From assembly GCA_965119215.1 (NCBI GenBank), contig CBCPKK010000018.1, positions 88,292-152,291 of the forward strand: DNA of 64,000 nt, written 5' to 3'. A model generated the notes under the pieces. The model was given only the letters and a program-made list of their open reading frames with translations, made no database searches and was not told where the DNA came from. Position numbers and translations under genes: made by a program. The DNA is from Buttiauxella sp965119215. Lineage in GTDB: Bacteria; Pseudomonadota; Gammaproteobacteria; Enterobacterales; Enterobacteriaceae. Positions 55,675 through 63,929 of this stretch are shown piece by piece; the stretch's first letter is position 1; every line of letters starts with the position of its first letter.

Positions 55675-56001
55675 TCAATCCCACCAGACATCAAACAACT
55701 CGCTGGTGCGAACGTCTTCAGCCTTGTGATCTTCAAGCCATTTGCGCACCAGAGCCTGATGCTCCTCGGTGCATTTGCCGATTTCCTGCAGGCAAATTAA
55801 GCCTTCCCAGGAAAGGTGACCACCGCCATCAAAAGCCAGACCGTTGGCATCGATTGCTTCAACAATAAACGCATCAACGATTTTATCGATTTGTTCTTCG
55901 GAGGTGCCTTCCGGGAAACGCCATGCAACTGAGAACCCGACTTCCTGGAATTCTTCAATGTGCATTTTCTTACGCAAACGACGGCTACGATGAATTGCCA
56001 T
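55675..56001 (-). CDS. yggL: YggL family protein (ribosome-associated DUF469)
   Basis: Encodes 108 residues. It has a basic N terminus (RSRRLRKKMHIEEFQE) and the conserved ending VRTSELFDVWWD. YggL was reported as a protein affecting ribosome assembly/50S association; precise function is open. The ATG shares one base with the trmB stop (TAATG), so the two are translationally coupled. Confidence 0.95.
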   Translation of the reverse strand: MAIHRSRRLRKKMHIEEFQEVGFSVAWRFPEGTSEEQIDKIVDAFIVEAIDANGLAFDGGGHLSWEGLICLQEIGKCTEEHQALVRKWLEDHKAEDVRTSELFDVWWD

Positions 56002-56720
56002 TACTTTACCCTCTCGAACATTAAGTCCCATACGCCGTGACCAAGACGATGGCCACGTTGTTCAAATTTGGTCACCGGACGTGAATCCGGCCGCGGTACG
56101 TAGTCGTTACTCTCTGACTGGTTTTTATAACCATCAATAGAGGACATAACTTCGAGCATGTGTTCCGCATAAGGTTCCCAGTCGGTCGCCATATGGAACA
56201 CACCACCCAGTTTCAGTTTGCTTTTTACAAGTTCTGCAAACGGCACTTGAACGATACGGCGCTTATTATGACGCGCTTTGTGCCACGGATCAGGGAAAAA
56301 TAGCTGAACCATGTTCAAAGAATTGTCAGGAACCATTTTTTCCAGCACTTCGACTGCGTCGTGACACATAATACGCAGGTTTTCGACGCCTTCTTCATGC
56401 GCCGTCGCAAGGCATGCACCCACACCTGGTGAGTGAACTTCAATGCCTAAAAAGTTCTGCTGAGGATTCGCCTGCGCCATAGCGACAAGCGACGTTCCCA
56501 TACCAAAACCAATCTCCAGCGTCACAGGCGCTTCGCGGCCAAACAGGGCGACAAAATCGACAGGCGCGGTTTCATATTCAACGCCCATCACCGGCCAATA
56601 GTTTTCCAGTGCGAACTCCTGCCCTTTGGTCAAGCGGCCCTGGCGGCGCACAAAACTACGAATCCGGCGCATTGCGCGGCCTTCTTCATTAAATTCCGGT
56701 GAGATGACGTCATTTTTCAT
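56001..56720 (-). CDS. trmB: tRNA (guanine46-N7)-methyltransferase TrmB
   Basis: SAM-dependent enzyme of 239 residues modifying G46 in the tRNA variable loop. Visible are the SAM motif LEIGFGMGTSLV near 70-81 and the family signature QLFFPDPWHKARHNKRR near 145-161. The ATG at 56718-56720 gives the E. coli N terminus MKNDVISPEF; the frame extends 15 codons upstream without similarity. It is divergent from mutY. Confidence 0.97.
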   Translation of the reverse strand: MKNDVISPEFNEEGRAMRRIRSFVRRQGRLTKGQEFALENYWPVMGVEYETAPVDFVALFGREAPVTLEIGFGMGTSLVAMAQANPQQNFLGIEVHSPGVGACLATAHEEGVENLRIMCHDAVEVLEKMVPDNSLNMVQLFFPDPWHKARHNKRRIVQVPFAELVKSKLKLGGVFHMATDWEPYAEHMLEVMSSIDGYKNQSESNDYVPRPDSRPVTKFEQRGHRLGHGVWDLMFERVK

Positions 56721-56872
56721 GGTTTCAGGCTTTGAGTTAGTGTTTGGGAAACGGGCATTATCCAAAGTTAATGATGAGAAGCAAGCACCAGAAAGTTCCG
56801 GTTTACAGCACGGAGTCGTCTGTGCTGGAATCAGCCCCCTAATTCACACATTTATCGGATGGCCTGGCAACA

Positions 56873-57958
56873 ATGACACAAGCGCCGCAATTCTCTCACC
56901 AGGTTCTGGACTGGTACCAAAAATACGGGCGCAAAACACTGCCATGGCAACTCGAAAAAACGCCTTATAAAGTATGGCTGTCTGAGGTGATGTTGCAACA
57001 AACTCAAGTTGCCACCGTCATTCCTTACTTTGAACGCTTTATGGCACGCTTCCCAACCGTCACCGATCTCGCCAACGCCCCGCTGGATGAAGTCCTGCAT
57101 CTGTGGACTGGCCTGGGTTATTACGCCCGCGCCCGTAATCTCCATAAAGCCGCGCAAATGGTGGCGAATCAACACGGTGGCGTGTTCCCGGAAACGTTTG
57201 AAGAAGTTGCCGCACTGCCTGGCATTGGGCGTTCAACTGCCGGTGCGGTTCTCTCACTTTCTCTCGGCAAACATTTCCCGATTCTCGACGGCAACGTAAA
57301 ACGCGTGCTGGCACGCTGTTATGCAGTGTCCGGCTGGCCCGGTAAAAAAGACGTCGAGAAAAAATTATGGGACATAGCCGAGCAAGTCACACCAGCAAAA
57401 GGCGTGAGCCAGTTTAACCAGGCCATGATGGACCTTGGGGCGATGGTCTGTACTCGTTCCAAACCCAAATGCGAGCTTTGCCCGGTGAATAATATTTGTG
57501 TGGCTTATGCCAATAACAGTTGGGCTAACTATCCGGGTAAAAAACCGAAGGTGACGTTACCCGAACGCACCGGTTATTTCCTGATGATGCAGCACCAACA
57601 AAGCATTCTGCTGGCTCAGCGCCCAGCCGTTGGCCTGTGGGGCGGCTTGTACTGCTTCCCGCAGTTTGCCACCGAAGACGAGCTGCGCGACTGGCTGGCA
57701 GAACGCCAGATCCCAGCCGATAATCTCACGCAATTAACCGCCTTCCGCCATACATTCAGCCACTTCCATTTGGATATCGTCCCAATGTGGCTGCCGGTGC
57801 TTTCGTTTAGCGGGTGCATGGATGAAGGAACCGCTCTCTGGTATAACTTAGCGCAGCCACCGTCCGTTGGACTGGCCGCCCCTGTAGAGCGCCTATTACA
57901 GCAATTACACGCCGAGCCGGTGGTACTTAAACCCGCCCGAGCTGTTGAAGAGGAATAA
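56873..57958 (+). CDS. mutY: Adenine DNA glycosylase MutY
   Basis: Iron-sulfur DNA repair enzyme of 361 residues removing A opposite 8-oxo-G; it completes the GO system with MutT in this window. Visible are catalytic Glu in SEVMLQQTQV near 37, the helix-hairpin-helix and catalytic Asp in LPGIGRSTAGA and ILDGNVKRVLARC near 112-145, the C-x6-C-x2-C-x5-C cluster near 190-206, and a C-terminal MutT-like domain (GLWGGLYCFPQF). The C terminus is about 11 residues longer than in E. coli. Confidence 0.97.
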   Translation: MTQAPQFSHQVLDWYQKYGRKTLPWQLEKTPYKVWLSEVMLQQTQVATVIPYFERFMARFPTVTDLANAPLDEVLHLWTGLGYYARARNLHKAAQMVANQHGGVFPETFEEVAALPGIGRSTAGAVLSLSLGKHFPILDGNVKRVLARCYAVSGWPGKKDVEKKLWDIAEQVTPAKGVSQFNQAMMDLGAMVCTRSKPKCELCPVNNICVAYANNSWANYPGKKPKVTLPERTGYFLMMQHQQSILLAQRPAVGLWGGLYCFPQFATEDELRDWLAERQIPADNLTQLTAFRHTFSHFHLDIVPMWLPVLSFSGCMDEGTALWYNLAQPPSVGLAAPVERLLQQLHAEPVVLKPARAVEEE

Positions 57959-57960
57959 TG

Positions 57961-58233
57961 ATGAGCAGAACTATTTTTTGTACTTACCTGCAACGTGACG
58001 CAGAAGGCCAGGATTTCCAACTCTATCCCGGTGAACTCGGCAAACGTATTTATAACGAAATCTCTAAAGAAGCCTGGGCGCTGTGGCAGACCAAACAAAC
58101 CATGCTGATTAACGAACGCAAAATGAGCATGATGAACCCAGAGCACCGCAAAGAACTGGAAGCTGAAATGGTCAACTTCCTGTTCGAAGGCAAAGAAGTC
58201 CACATCGAAGGCTACACGCCGCCAGAAAAATAA
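57961..58233 (+). CDS. yggX: Fe(2+)-trafficking protein YggX
   Basis: Small cytoplasmic protein of 90 residues linked to protection of iron-sulfur clusters from oxidation. The conserved N terminus MSRTIFCTYLQRDAEGQDFQ includes the key Cys. I chose the second of two tandem ATGs because it is 7 bases from the AGAGGA ribosome site; the first overlaps the mutY stop (TAATG). It is in the mutY-yggX-mltC set. Confidence 0.95.
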   Translation: MSRTIFCTYLQRDAEGQDFQLYPGELGKRIYNEISKEAWALWQTKQTMLINERKMSMMNPEHRKELEAEMVNFLFEGKEVHIEGYTPPEK

Positions 58234-58236
58234 AAA

Positions 58237-58259
58237 CATAAGGGCCACTGGCCCTTATG
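58237..58259. repeat. Perfect hairpin between yggX and mltC
   Basis: CATAAGGGCC, loop ACT, GGCCCTTATG. It has a 10-bp perfect stem and no T-run on plus, though five Ts follow on minus. It may stabilise the yggX message or reduce read-through into mltC. Confidence 0.65.
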
Positions 58260-58293
58260 CAAACTACAACAAGCACAACGCATACATGGAACG

Positions 58294-59370
58294 ATGAAAA
58301 AATTTCTCGCGCTAGCTCTGGTTGTCCCGTTGCTCATCTCTTGTTCGAGCAAAAAAGAAGATACCTATAACGAGGCTTTTGTTAAGGACACCAATGGTTT
58401 CGATATTTTGATGGGGCAATTTGCTCATAACATCGAAAATATCTGGGGCATGAAGGAAGTGTTGATTGCGGGTCCAAAAGACTACGTAAAATATACCGAC
58501 CAATACCTGACCCGTAGCCATATCAACTTTGACGACGGTACGATTACCATTGAAACCATTGCTGGCACCGATCCTGCGGCGCACCTGCGCCAGGCGATCA
58601 TAACCACTTTGCTGATGGGCGACGATCCGGGTTCAATCGATCTTTATTCCGATGCCAACGATGTGTTGATCTCAAAGCAGCCGTTCCTGTACGGCCAGGT
58701 GGTTGATAACACCGGTCAGGCGATTCGTTGGGAAGGCCGCGCGTCAAAATTTGCGGACTACCTGCTGCAAACCCGCCTGAAAAGCCGCAGTACCGGGCTT
58801 AAAATTGTTTATAGCGTGACGATTAACCTGGTACCAAACCACCTTGATAAACGAGCGCATAAATATATCGGCATGGTGCGCAAAGCGTCGAAGAAATACG
58901 GCGTCGAGGAATCGCTGATTCTGGCCATCATGCAGACTGAATCGAGCTTTAACCCGTATGCGGTCAGCCACGCAGACGCGCTAGGTCTGATGCAGGTTGT
59001 ACAGCACAGCGCTGGTGTTGATGTCTTTAAATCGCAAGGGAAATGGGGCAAGCCAAGCCGTAGCTACTTGTTTGATCCAGAAAGCAATATCGACACCGGC
59101 ACTGCTTACCTGGCCATCTTGCAGAACAGCTATTTGAGCGGGATTGATAATCCGACATCGCGTCGTTACGCCATGATAACGGCTTATAACGGCGGTGCGG
59201 GTAGCGTGTTACGCGTGTTCAACAGCGACAAAAACCGCGCGTTCAACATTATCAACAGCATGGCGCCGGGGGATGTCTACCAGACCCTGACCACACGCCA
59301 TCCTTCTGCGGAATCACGTAATTATCTCTACAAAGTGAACACTGCACAGAAGAGCTACCGCCGACATTAA
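58294..59370 (+). CDS. mltC: Membrane-bound lytic murein transglycosylase C
   Basis: Outer-membrane lipoprotein of 358 residues that cleaves peptidoglycan to 1,6-anhydro muropeptides, the compounds AmpD processes. The lipobox is LISC with lipidated Cys17. The N-terminal DUF3393 domain is followed by the SLT domain with catalytic Glu in MQTESSFNP near 217, then GLMQV and AYNGGAG. Very close to E. coli MltC. Confidence 0.97.
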   Translation: MKKFLALALVVPLLISCSSKKEDTYNEAFVKDTNGFDILMGQFAHNIENIWGMKEVLIAGPKDYVKYTDQYLTRSHINFDDGTITIETIAGTDPAAHLRQAIITTLLMGDDPGSIDLYSDANDVLISKQPFLYGQVVDNTGQAIRWEGRASKFADYLLQTRLKSRSTGLKIVYSVTINLVPNHLDKRAHKYIGMVRKASKKYGVEESLILAIMQTESSFNPYAVSHADALGLMQVVQHSAGVDVFKSQGKWGKPSRSYLFDPESNIDTGTAYLAILQNSYLSGIDNPTSRRYAMITAYNGGAGSVLRVFNSDKNRAFNIINSMAPGDVYQTLTTRHPSAESRNYLYKVNTAQKSYRRH

Positions 59371-59386
59371 CCTTCCCTGCTTGCTG

Positions 59387-59419
59387 TCTCTCCTGCTCCT
59401 CGTTTAGCGGCAGGAGAGA
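59387..59419. terminator. Hairpin after mltC
   Basis: TCTCTCCTGC and GCAGGAGAGA pair perfectly over 10 bp around a 13-base loop, 16 bases past the mltC stop. It has no T-run. Confidence 0.55.
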
Positions 59420-59614
59420 TAACACCGCCCCCGAGTTCCAGCCAAAAATGTAACCCCCATCACTATTCTCGAATGCAGCCTGAGGATGTTTTCATTTATT
59501 TGGTGAATGTAGCAAAAATAACCTCACGCCCCTGCTAATGTTACGATTACAACATACCGAAGCAGATATGTTAGAAAATTAACATTCAATATCCATTCCT
59601 GTGAGGAAATTTAG

Positions 59615-60868
59615 ATGAACCTAAAGCTGCAGCTAAAAATACTTTCGTTTCTGCAGTTCTGCCTGTGGGGAAGTTGGCTGACCACGCTCGGATCTTATAT
59701 GTTCGTTACCCTCAAGTTTGATGGTGCAGCCATCGGTGCGGTATACAGTTCATTAGGGATTGCGGCGGTATTTATGCCCACTCTGCTCGGAATTATTGCG
59801 GACAAATGGGTAAGCGCGCGCACGCTCTATGCGGGCTGCCATCTGGTCGGGGCCATCACATTGTATTTCGCCGCGCAGGTCACCTCACCCAGTGCCATGT
59901 TCGTCGTGATTTTGCTGAACTCGCTCGCCTATATGCCAACGCTTGGGCTGGTGAATACGATTTCTTACTATCGTCTGCAATCAGCGGGAATGGATATCGT
60001 AAGTGACTTCCCACCGATTCGTATCTGGGGAACCATTGGCTTTATCTTCGCCATGTGGGGGGTAAGTTTCTCAGGCTTTGAGCTAAGCCACATGCAGCTG
60101 TATATCGGCGCCGTACTGTCACTGGTATTAGCCCTGTTCACGCTCACACTGGCCCCGATCCCGGTCGCCAACGTGCAAAAAAACCAAAGCTGGACTTCAA
60201 TGTTAGGGCTGGATGCCTTCGCGCTGTTCAAAAACAAACGCATGGCCATTTTCTTCATCTTCTCGATGCTGCTGGGTGCCGAGCTGCAAATTACCAATAT
60301 GTTTGGTAATACCTTCCTGCACAGTTTTGATAAAGATCCGCTGTTCGCCAGCAGCTTTATTGTCGAACACGCGTCAGTGCTGATGTCTATTTCGCAGATT
60401 TCTGAAACCGTATTTATCCTGACCATCCCCTTCTTCCTGATCCGCTACGGCATCAAGAACGTGATGCTTATCAGTATCGTCGCGTGGATGCTACGCTTTG
60501 GTCTGTTTGCCTTTGGCGACCCATCACCAATGGGCACAGTGCTGCTGGTCATGTCGATGATCGTCTACGGCTGCGCCTTCGACTTCTTCAACATTTCCGG
60601 CTCAGTGTTCGTTGAAAAAGAAGTGAAACCCGAGATTCGTGCCAGCGCACAGGGCATGTTCCTGATGATGACCAACGGTTTTGGTTGCATCATCGGTGGG
60701 ATAGTCAGCGGTAAAGTGGTGGAGAATTTCACAGTGGAAGGCATTACGGACTGGCAAAGCGTCTGGCTGATTTTCGCAGCCTACTCGCTGGTGCTGGCCT
60801 TCGCCTTCGTCGCACTCTTCAAATATAAACACGTCAGAGCACCAGCTGTTATTCAGCCTGTCGCCTGA
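59615..60868 (+). CDS. nupG: Nucleoside:proton symporter NupG
   Basis: Inner-membrane major facilitator transporter of 417 residues with about 12 hydrophobic segments, taking up purine and pyrimidine nucleosides. It starts MNLKLQLKILSFLQFCLWGSWL, the typical NHS-family start. GAGGA lies 9 bases before the ATG. CytR and CRP control it in E. coli; I could not place those sites in the 244-bp upstream gap with confidence. Confidence 0.97.
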   Translation: MNLKLQLKILSFLQFCLWGSWLTTLGSYMFVTLKFDGAAIGAVYSSLGIAAVFMPTLLGIIADKWVSARTLYAGCHLVGAITLYFAAQVTSPSAMFVVILLNSLAYMPTLGLVNTISYYRLQSAGMDIVSDFPPIRIWGTIGFIFAMWGVSFSGFELSHMQLYIGAVLSLVLALFTLTLAPIPVANVQKNQSWTSMLGLDAFALFKNKRMAIFFIFSMLLGAELQITNMFGNTFLHSFDKDPLFASSFIVEHASVLMSISQISETVFILTIPFFLIRYGIKNVMLISIVAWMLRFGLFAFGDPSPMGTVLLVMSMIVYGCAFDFFNISGSVFVEKEVKPEIRASAQGMFLMMTNGFGCIIGGIVSGKVVENFTVEGITDWQSVWLIFAAYSLVLAFAFVALFKYKHVRAPAVIQPVA

Positions 60869-60873
60869 TAAGC

Positions 60874-60911
60874 AACGTTCCCCGTCTCTTCACAAAGACG
60901 GGGAACGTTTT
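60874..60911. terminator. Bidirectional terminator between nupG and speC
   Basis: AACGTTCCCCGTCT and AGACGGGGAACGTT form a perfect 14-bp stem with an 8-base loop between the convergent stops, followed by TTTTATTA. Confidence 0.88.
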
Positions 60912-60912
60912 A

Positions 60913-63051
60913 TTACGCCTTAACCATGTACCCGTAAAGGCGCTTAATCCCGTCGGCATCCGTTTCGCTATAAACACCCTGCAACTCTGGCGAGAAACCC
61001 GGCAGCATGTTCACGCCTTCCTCGAGTGCGAGGAAATAACGCAGCGCAGCACTTCCCCAGACTTCGCCAGGCACCACGCACAACACACCCGGTGGATACG
61101 GCAGCGCGCCTTCGGCAGCAATACGCCCTTCTGACTGGCTCAAACGCACCAGTTCCACGTTACCGCGAATAAACTCACTGTGGGCATCCTGTGGGTTCAT
61201 CGCAACCGCAGGCAGGCTCTCTTTGCGGAACATCGCTTTTTGCAAATCCTTCACCTCAAAGCTCACGTAAAGATCGTGCATTTCCTGGCAAAGCTGACGC
61301 AGCGTGTAGCCTTTGTAGCGCTGTGAATACTTCTGATAGATAGTCGGCAGCACGTCCACCAGCGGCGTATCGTCTTCAATATGCTGTTCAAATTGCGCCA
61401 GCATCGCCACCAGATGGGCCATCTTCTCAGTGCTTTCAGCAGGCGTCAGCAAGAACAGAATCGAGTTAAGATCCGATTTCTCAGGAACAATCCCGTTTTC
61501 GCGCAGATAATTTGCGAGGATCGCCGCAGGCACACCAAATTCTGTGTACTGCCCGGTTTGTGGATCAATCCCCGGCGTGGTCAGCAGCAGTTTGCAAGGA
61601 TCAACAAAATATTCGTCCTGCGCATATCCTTCAAAACCATGCCATTTTTCGCCCGGCTCAAAGCTAAAGAAACGGCGTTCTTGCGCGATGATCGTAGTAG
61701 GATGATCCTGCCACGGCCTGCCCGCAACCACAGGCGGAATAAACGGTTTGATCATCTTGCAGTTGGCAATGATCGCTTTGCGCGCTTCAATCCCCTGCGC
61801 AACGCACTCGGCCCAAAGACGGCGGCCGCTCTCCCCTTCATGGATCTTCGCATTCACGTCAAGAGCGGCAAATAACGGATAGAACGGGCTGGTCGAAGCG
61901 TGCAGCATAAACGCATTGTTCAACCGCTTATGCGGGCAAAAACGCGCCTGGCCGCGAAGATGATTGTCTTTTTTATGGATCTGCGAAGTTTGCGAGAAAC
62001 CGGCCTGCTGCTTATGCACCGATTGAGTAACAAAAATCCCCGGATCGTTTTCATTAAGATCCAGCAGCAATGGCGAACAGTCAGCCATCATCGGGATGAA
62101 TTGTTCATAGCCGACCCAGGCAGAATCAAACAGAATGTAATCGCAAAGATGGCCGATGTTATCCACCACCTGACGGGCGTTATAAACCGTGCCGTCATAG
62201 GTGCCAAGCTGGATAATGGCCAGGCGGAATGGACGTTGTTCTTGCGCCCTTTCAGGAGCAACTTCAGCAATCAATTCGCGGAGATATTTTTCATCGAAAC
62301 AATGCGCATCAATACCGCCGATAAAACCGAACGGATTGCGGGCAGCCTCCAGATAAACCGGTGTAGCCCCCGCCTGAATTAACGCGCCATGATGGTTAGA
62401 TTTATGGTTGTTACGGTCAAACAGCACCAAATCGCCGCGAGTCAGCAGCGCATTCGTCACGACCTTGTTCGCAGCCGACGTACCATTTAAAACGAAATAG
62501 GTTTTATCTGCGTTAAAGACTTTGGCGGCAAACTTCTGTGCGTGTTTTGCCGAACCTTCGTGGATCAACAAATCGCCGAGTTTAACGTCCGCATTGCACA
62601 TATCCGCGCGAAACAGATTTTCACCGAAGAAGTCATAAAACTGACGCCCTGCCGGATGCTTCTTGAAAAACTCGCCGTGCTGATGGCCAGGACAGGCAAA
62701 CGTGCTGTTTTCCATCGCGACATATTTAGTCAGCGTATTAAAGAACGGCGGTAACAGGCTCTCTTCATACTCAAGCGCCGCCGTTTCCAGCTCCAGATAA
62801 TCCTGCGCTTTGCCGGTGATAACCCCGGTAAATGCAGCTTGTTCATCCGGCTGGGTTTCGGAAACTAAAAAGACAGGAAGATTAAACCCCGTGCGTTTAA
62901 GCAACGCCAGAATACCGCTGCGGCTGTCCGCCACAGAAAGAACGACGGCGGCGATATCGGTAAAGTCAGTGCTATCAAGCGTGACCACTTCACGATGTGT
63001 TTCAAGCGTGGCAACCACATCGTGGCTTGCGGCAATGTTCAAAGATTTCAT
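60913..63051 (-). CDS. speC: Constitutive ornithine decarboxylase
   Basis: PLP-dependent enzyme of 712 residues making putrescine from ornithine, the entry to polyamines. The order is a wing domain (1-105), the aminotransferase-fold PLP domain with Lys in SVHKQQAGFSQ near 355, and a C-terminal domain starting near 600. The ATG at 63049-63051 gives the start MKSLNIAAS of E. coli SpeC; an in-frame GTG 6 bases earlier is unlikely. The 5' region is unusually long and structured, described below. In E. coli yqgA lies between speC and pheV; it is missing here. Confidence 0.97.
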   Translation of the reverse strand: MKSLNIAASHDVVATLETHREVVTLDSTDFTDIAAVVLSVADSRSGILALLKRTGFNLPVFLVSETQPDEQAAFTGVITGKAQDYLELETAALEYEESLLPPFFNTLTKYVAMENSTFACPGHQHGEFFKKHPAGRQFYDFFGENLFRADMCNADVKLGDLLIHEGSAKHAQKFAAKVFNADKTYFVLNGTSAANKVVTNALLTRGDLVLFDRNNHKSNHHGALIQAGATPVYLEAARNPFGFIGGIDAHCFDEKYLRELIAEVAPERAQEQRPFRLAIIQLGTYDGTVYNARQVVDNIGHLCDYILFDSAWVGYEQFIPMMADCSPLLLDLNENDPGIFVTQSVHKQQAGFSQTSQIHKKDNHLRGQARFCPHKRLNNAFMLHASTSPFYPLFAALDVNAKIHEGESGRRLWAECVAQGIEARKAIIANCKMIKPFIPPVVAGRPWQDHPTTIIAQERRFFSFEPGEKWHGFEGYAQDEYFVDPCKLLLTTPGIDPQTGQYTEFGVPAAILANYLRENGIVPEKSDLNSILFLLTPAESTEKMAHLVAMLAQFEQHIEDDTPLVDVLPTIYQKYSQRYKGYTLRQLCQEMHDLYVSFEVKDLQKAMFRKESLPAVAMNPQDAHSEFIRGNVELVRLSQSEGRIAAEGALPYPPGVLCVVPGEVWGSAALRYFLALEEGVNMLPGFSPELQGVYSETDADGIKRLYGYMVKA

Positions 63052-63168
63052 ATGCACAAATCCCAGAGTTCAAGGATGAGTGAGTGCCTGCTGGCACGGC
63101 AAAGGGAGCATTCCCCGGCGAATGTGTCTTGATGGTCTAATGAATGGATGAACCCCACTCCGACCGCC

Positions 63169-63211
63169 AGACATCAGTAAAACCAGGCATCACCTGATTT
63201 TACTGATGTCT
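63169..63211. repeat. 19-bp hairpin in speC leader
   Basis: AGACATCAGTAAAACCAGG and CCTGATTTTACTGATGTCT pair with a single mismatch around a 5-base loop. This is far stronger than chance. No T-run follows on either strand. It could be a transcript-processing or regulatory stem, a leftover terminator, or a scar. Confidence 0.8.
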
Positions 63212-63232
63212 TACAGTGAGCGTGCGTTGCCC

Positions 63233-63322
63233 TCACCGCATGGTGAGCAAGGGTCTTCGGATGACTGCTGAGGGGGGAACGAGCGTTATCGAGAGATGTC
63301 GGTGAACATTGACTTTAAACAT
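63233..63322 (-). CDS. Candidate speC upstream leader peptide (29 codons)
   Basis: ATG at 63320-63322, stop TGA at 63233-63235. The 29-residue product is basic (several Arg and His, VPP and IRRP motifs) and begins MFKVNVHRHL. It uses rare Arg codons CGA and AGA. The stop codon lies in a hairpin (TTGC-TCACC / GGTGA-GGGCAA). The ribosome site is poor (GGGG 10-14 bases upstream). Translation is unproven; it may be a chance frame. Confidence 0.35.
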   Translation of the reverse strand: MFKVNVHRHLSITLVPPSAVIRRPLLTMR

Positions 63323-63452
63323 CAATAAACGCCCCGTTACGGATGTGTGAAATTTCGCGCAATCATGGCACCTTCTGCCCATGGGTTCAAGGCAGCGTTG
63401 CCACATAGAGCACACTTTTCATGCAAACGCACGACTTAATGGTACAAAATCG

Positions 63453-63481
63453 TTGACGCCCAACGGCCTTTACGGTTTAAT
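63453..63481 (+). promoter_or_regulatory. tRNA-Phe promoter
   Basis: TTGACG (63453-63458), 17-base spacer, TTTAAT (63476-63481), then a GC-rich discriminator GCGCCCCG, typical of stringently controlled stable-RNA promoters. Confidence 0.8.
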
Positions 63482-63491
63482 GCGCCCCGTT

Positions 63492-63567
63492 GCCCGGATA
63501 GCTCAGTCGGTAGAGCAGGGGATTGAAAATCCCCGTGTCCTTGGTTCGATTCCGAGTCCGGGCACCA
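63492..63567 (+). tRNA. pheV: tRNA-Phe (anticodon GAA)
   Basis: 76 bases from GCCCGGA to the encoded CCA end. The cloverleaf is visible: acceptor stem GCCCGGA/TCCGGGC, D arm GCTCAGTCGGTAGAGC, anticodon stem GGGGA/TCCCC with loop TTGAAAA giving GAA, and T arm with GGTTCGATTCC. Its place beside speC corresponds to pheV of E. coli, a frequent island integration site. Confidence 0.97.
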
Positions 63568-63577
63568 CTATTTAAAG

Positions 63578-63602
63578 AAACCAGCTTAACGGCTGGTTTT
63601 TT
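63578..63602 (+). terminator. tRNA-Phe terminator
   Basis: AAACCAGC, loop TTAACG, GCTGGTTT and further Ts, 10 bases past the tRNA. Confidence 0.85.
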
Positions 63603-63700
63603 GCTTTCTGGGATTTGGACTTTCCATCGAACTTTCGCCGACTATTCGTCTCATCTATATCCCTCTCGCCTGAGTCACATACTCAAAGTAAAAAGGTCCA

Positions 63701-63874
63701 GACGCTGGAAAGGATGAGGGCATTATCGTCATCGTGCAAAGCGCGGGCTGCCGCTATCTATTAGGCATTGGTGTGCTGGAATCCCGCATGGTGATTTTGG
63801 TGAATATCGAAAAGTTGCTTAGCCGCGACGAGATGGCTCTGGTTGATTCTGTTGCTGAGGCTTTTGCTGAATAA
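63701..63874 (+). pseudogene. cheW: Decayed cheW (chemotaxis coupling protein) remnant
   Basis: The frame ending at TAA 63872-63874 encodes YLLGIGVLESR, then RMVILVNIEKLL and DEMALVDSVAE. These line up with the C terminus of CheW (YLTGLGALGDR, RMLILVNIEKLL, EEMALLDS in E. coli). Just upstream in the same frame is GIIVIVQS, which resembles the NTVVIVL strand of CheW. About 50 residues that should separate the two parts are missing, and the N-terminal half is absent. There is no start codon context. So this is a truncated, internally deleted remnant and not an active CheW. Confidence 0.75.
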
Positions 63875-63909
63875 CACTCAGCTTTTGTGATGTTGTCGGG
63901 TGTAAGAGA

Positions 63910-63929
63910 AACCAGCCTACGGGCTGGTT
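63910..63929. repeat. Second copy-like hairpin of the tRNA-Phe terminator
   Basis: AACCAGCC, loop TACG, GGCTGGTT. The surrounding AGAAACCAGC is shared with the terminator at 63578-63602, so the cheW remnant is bracketed by two similar hairpins. Confidence 0.6.

Larger units (their letters stand above)
63052..63491 (-). other. speC leader region (about 300 nt)
   Basis: The gap between speC and tRNA-Phe holds, in minus-strand order: a promoter candidate TTGAAC (63385-63390) with CATGAT (63362-63367), 17-base spacer; a 29-codon frame (63233-63322); a hairpin over its stop (63221-63245 region); a 19-bp hairpin (63169-63211); and a small hairpin GTGCC-TGCT-GGCAC (63084-63097). The layout resembles regulated leaders of polyamine genes, but no function can be proven. 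Confidence 0.45.

Noticed and set aside
63233..63415. 60-codon version of the frame upstream of speC
   Set aside because: Its start lies upstream of the predicted promoter. Only the last 29 codons could be in the speC transcript.
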